A DNA stretch of 6,239 nucleotides from Candidatus Heimdallarchaeota archaeon AB_125 (lineage in GTDB: Archaea; Asgardarchaeota; Heimdallarchaeia; Heimdallarchaeales; Heimdallarchaeaceae), in the NCBI GenBank assembly GCA_001940755.1, contig MEHH01000167.1, positions 1 through 6,239 of the forward strand, given 5' to 3'. Shown piece after piece: positions 5,301 to 6,239 of the stretch; the first letter of the stretch is position 1; each line of letters begins with the position of its first letter. The notes under the pieces are model-generated. The model did no database searches. It saw nothing but the letters and a program-made list of their open reading frames with translations, and was not told the DNA's origin. The position numbers and the translations under genes are program-made.

Positions 5301-5318
5301 AACTTTGGAAACTTTGAA
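5301..5318. repeat. Imperfect 9-base tandem repeat upstream of the SDR gene
   Basis: AACTTTGGA (5301-5309) is followed directly by AACTTTGAA (5310-5318), differing at one base. It lies 36-53 bases before the SDR start, next to the candidate TATA elements. It might be a regulator site, but it is short and could be chance. Confidence 0.3.
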
Positions 5319-5321
5319 TAG

Positions 5322-5347
5322 TAAAATGAAAAAAGAAAAGAAGAAAG
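5322..5347 (-). terminator. Pyrimidine/T-rich terminator after the NosD-like gene
   Basis: On the minus strand, just after the TAA at 5354-5352, the sequence is a pyrimidine tract with a run of six T (5329-5334) and shorter T-runs around it. No hairpin is visible; it fits an archaeal U-tract terminator and would separate this gene from the SDR gene downstream. Confidence 0.45.
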
Positions 5348-5351
5348 GGAT

Positions 5352-6239
5352 TTAGTTAGAACGCTTAATACGTTTCCTAAAAACAACAATAACTAGAGCG
5401 ATTACAACAGGGACAAAAAATAGGTTTATCTCACGAGTAAGATTTTCATCCAAAGGATAGATGTCTTCACTTCCAGCAGTTCCACCTATTGGTACAACAG
5501 AATCGGGATCATTCCAATTATCCCAGTAGTTGCCTTCTTTAGAAGCTTCATCATACCAGATATTATTGATCCCATCATCCCTTGCTTGCATGACTGCTCC
5601 TCCTTTATTATTAATGAATTTGTTGTGATGTACAATATTTTCATTAGGATCTACGGACAAATGTACTCCATATTCTACGTTACCTGAGAAAGTATTATAG
5701 CTTATAACGCTTGAGTTGGTATTCTCCGCAACTAAACCATAATTATTGTTATTACATGTGTTGTTGTATACTGTGATTTCAGTTGATTCAACTAAATATA
5801 TCCCTAAACCAAAATCGTCAATATTGTCTTCGATTATACAATTATGAATATAGATTCGAGATGATTCTATGATTACAACTGCCCAGAAATCGTTTTCCTT
5901 ACATGTGACATCTGAAATTTCACCAGTTCCAGAGGTTACGTTATTTATGCCTATAGCTGTAAACGATGCATCGATATAACAATTTTGAATGATAAAATAA
6001 TCTGTTGTGTCAATAACAAGTATCCCTACTGTATTAAGAGTGGTAATATTATAATTCTCTATTCTGTATGGATCACCTGTAGTTCCTGCTCCAGGTAACG
6101 AATAATCACTGAAATTATTATTGTTGCGAATTTCAATTGGTTCATGAATTATCAATGGCGCTGTTATCTGATCTTGAGGATTCCCAAAATATGTTGCTTG
6201 AGTATATTGAAGTGTTGAAAAAATTAAACTAGAAAGAAG
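5352..6239 (-). CDS. NosD-like right-handed beta-helix surface protein with signal peptide and C-terminal anchor, 5' end cut by the window edge
   Basis: The frame is open from the right edge, giving 295 visible residues; the true start lies beyond 6239. The edge sequence LLSSLIFSTLQYTQA is the end of a secretion signal, with probable cleavage near TQA. Next comes the head element GTTGDPYRIENYNI, typical of NosD/periplasmic copper-binding-like beta-helix proteins. Then follow about six coils with Asn/Ile-rich steps such as YFIIQNCYI, IYIHNCIIEDN, ITVYNNTCNNNNYGL, SVISYNTFSGN and NIVHHNKFINN. The GNYWDNWNDPD and GSEDIYPLDEN elements close the helix, and a transmembrane segment FFVPVVIALVIVVF plus the basic tail RKRIKRSN anchors it. 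It should face outward. Ligand and role are unknown: such helices bind or cleave carbohydrate, or act as adhesins. An internal TTG at 6155 is not the start, since it would remove the signal peptide. Confidence 0.88.
   Translation of the reverse strand, partial: LLSSLIFSTLQYTQATYFGNPQDQITAPLIIHEPIEIRNNNNFSDYSLPGAGTTGDPYRIENYNITTLNTVGILVIDTTDYFIIQNCYIDASFTAIGINNVTSGTGEISDVTCKENDFWAVVIIESSRIYIHNCIIEDNIDDFGLGIYLVESTEITVYNNTCNNNNYGLVAENTNSSVISYNTFSGNVEYGVHLSVDPNENIVHHNKFINNKGGAVMQARDDGINNIWYDEASKEGNYWDNWNDPDSVVPIGGTAGSEDIYPLDENLTREINLFFVPVVIALVIVVFRKRIKRSN

Noticed and set aside
5600..6140. Asn/Ile-rich repetition in the NosD-like gene as a DNA repeat array
   Set aside because: The repetition is at protein level (beta-helix coils) with diverged codons; it is explained by the fold.
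1..6239. CRISPR array, tRNA, rRNA, insertion sequence or integrase
   Set aside because: No regularly spaced direct repeats, cloverleaf sequence, terminal inverted repeats or recombinase motifs were found on reading both strands.

Overview
The window looks like an AT-rich archaeal chromosome segment, most likely from an Asgard archaeon; the phylum-level call is an inference. The support is: TATA-like boxes roughly 26 bases before start codons or short leaders; GGTG/GTGAT-type Shine-Dalgarno sites with ATG, GTG and possibly TTG starts; a T-tract terminator; a longin/roadblock-like small protein of the kind abundant in Asgard genomes; and two surface proteins that end in one membrane helix plus a basic tail, a layout common in Asgard and related archaea. 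No rRNA, tRNA, CRISPR array, insertion sequence or phage gene is visible.

Layout. 1-350: the N-terminal 81 codons of a delta-1-pyrroline-5-carboxylate dehydrogenase (minus strand, running off the left edge), preceded by an odd 100-base leader that holds a tiny ORF with a strong ribosome site and a CxxC-coding reading frame. 348-1172: a conserved-looking but unrecognised minus-strand gene. 1173-1299: a divergent promoter region. 1300-1746: a secreted, membrane-anchored small protein whose ectodomain resembles the superoxide-reductase/desulfoferrodoxin fold. 1747-1933 (187 bases): a T-tract terminator and the next promoter, no gene. 1934-2392: a longin/roadblock-like protein, ending one base from the stop of the convergent nucleotidyltransferase-fold gene 2394-3242. 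3243-3424 (182 bases): a divergent promoter region with a 21-bp palindrome. 3425-4240: a class I methyltransferase that closely resembles the mycobacterial phthiotriol-dimycocerosate methyltransferase type. 4300-5265: a convergent extended SDR (NAD-dependent epimerase/dehydratase). 5352-6239: a NosD-like beta-helix surface protein, minus strand, entering from the right edge; its true start lies outside the window.

There is no multigene operon for a single pathway here. Most genes are single units in divergent or convergent pairs. The only same-strand neighbours are the unknown gene and the P5C dehydrogenase on the left, and the NosD-like gene upstream of the SDR on the right, which a T-tract separates. 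The cell-surface theme (two anchored ectodomains) and a possible lipid or glycan theme (methyltransferase plus SDR) are inferences. No complete new system can be demonstrated. The most promising items are the SOR-like anchored protein with an altered metal site, the PTM-like methyltransferase in an archaeal context, the leader of the dehydrogenase gene, and the palindrome before the nucleotidyltransferase.
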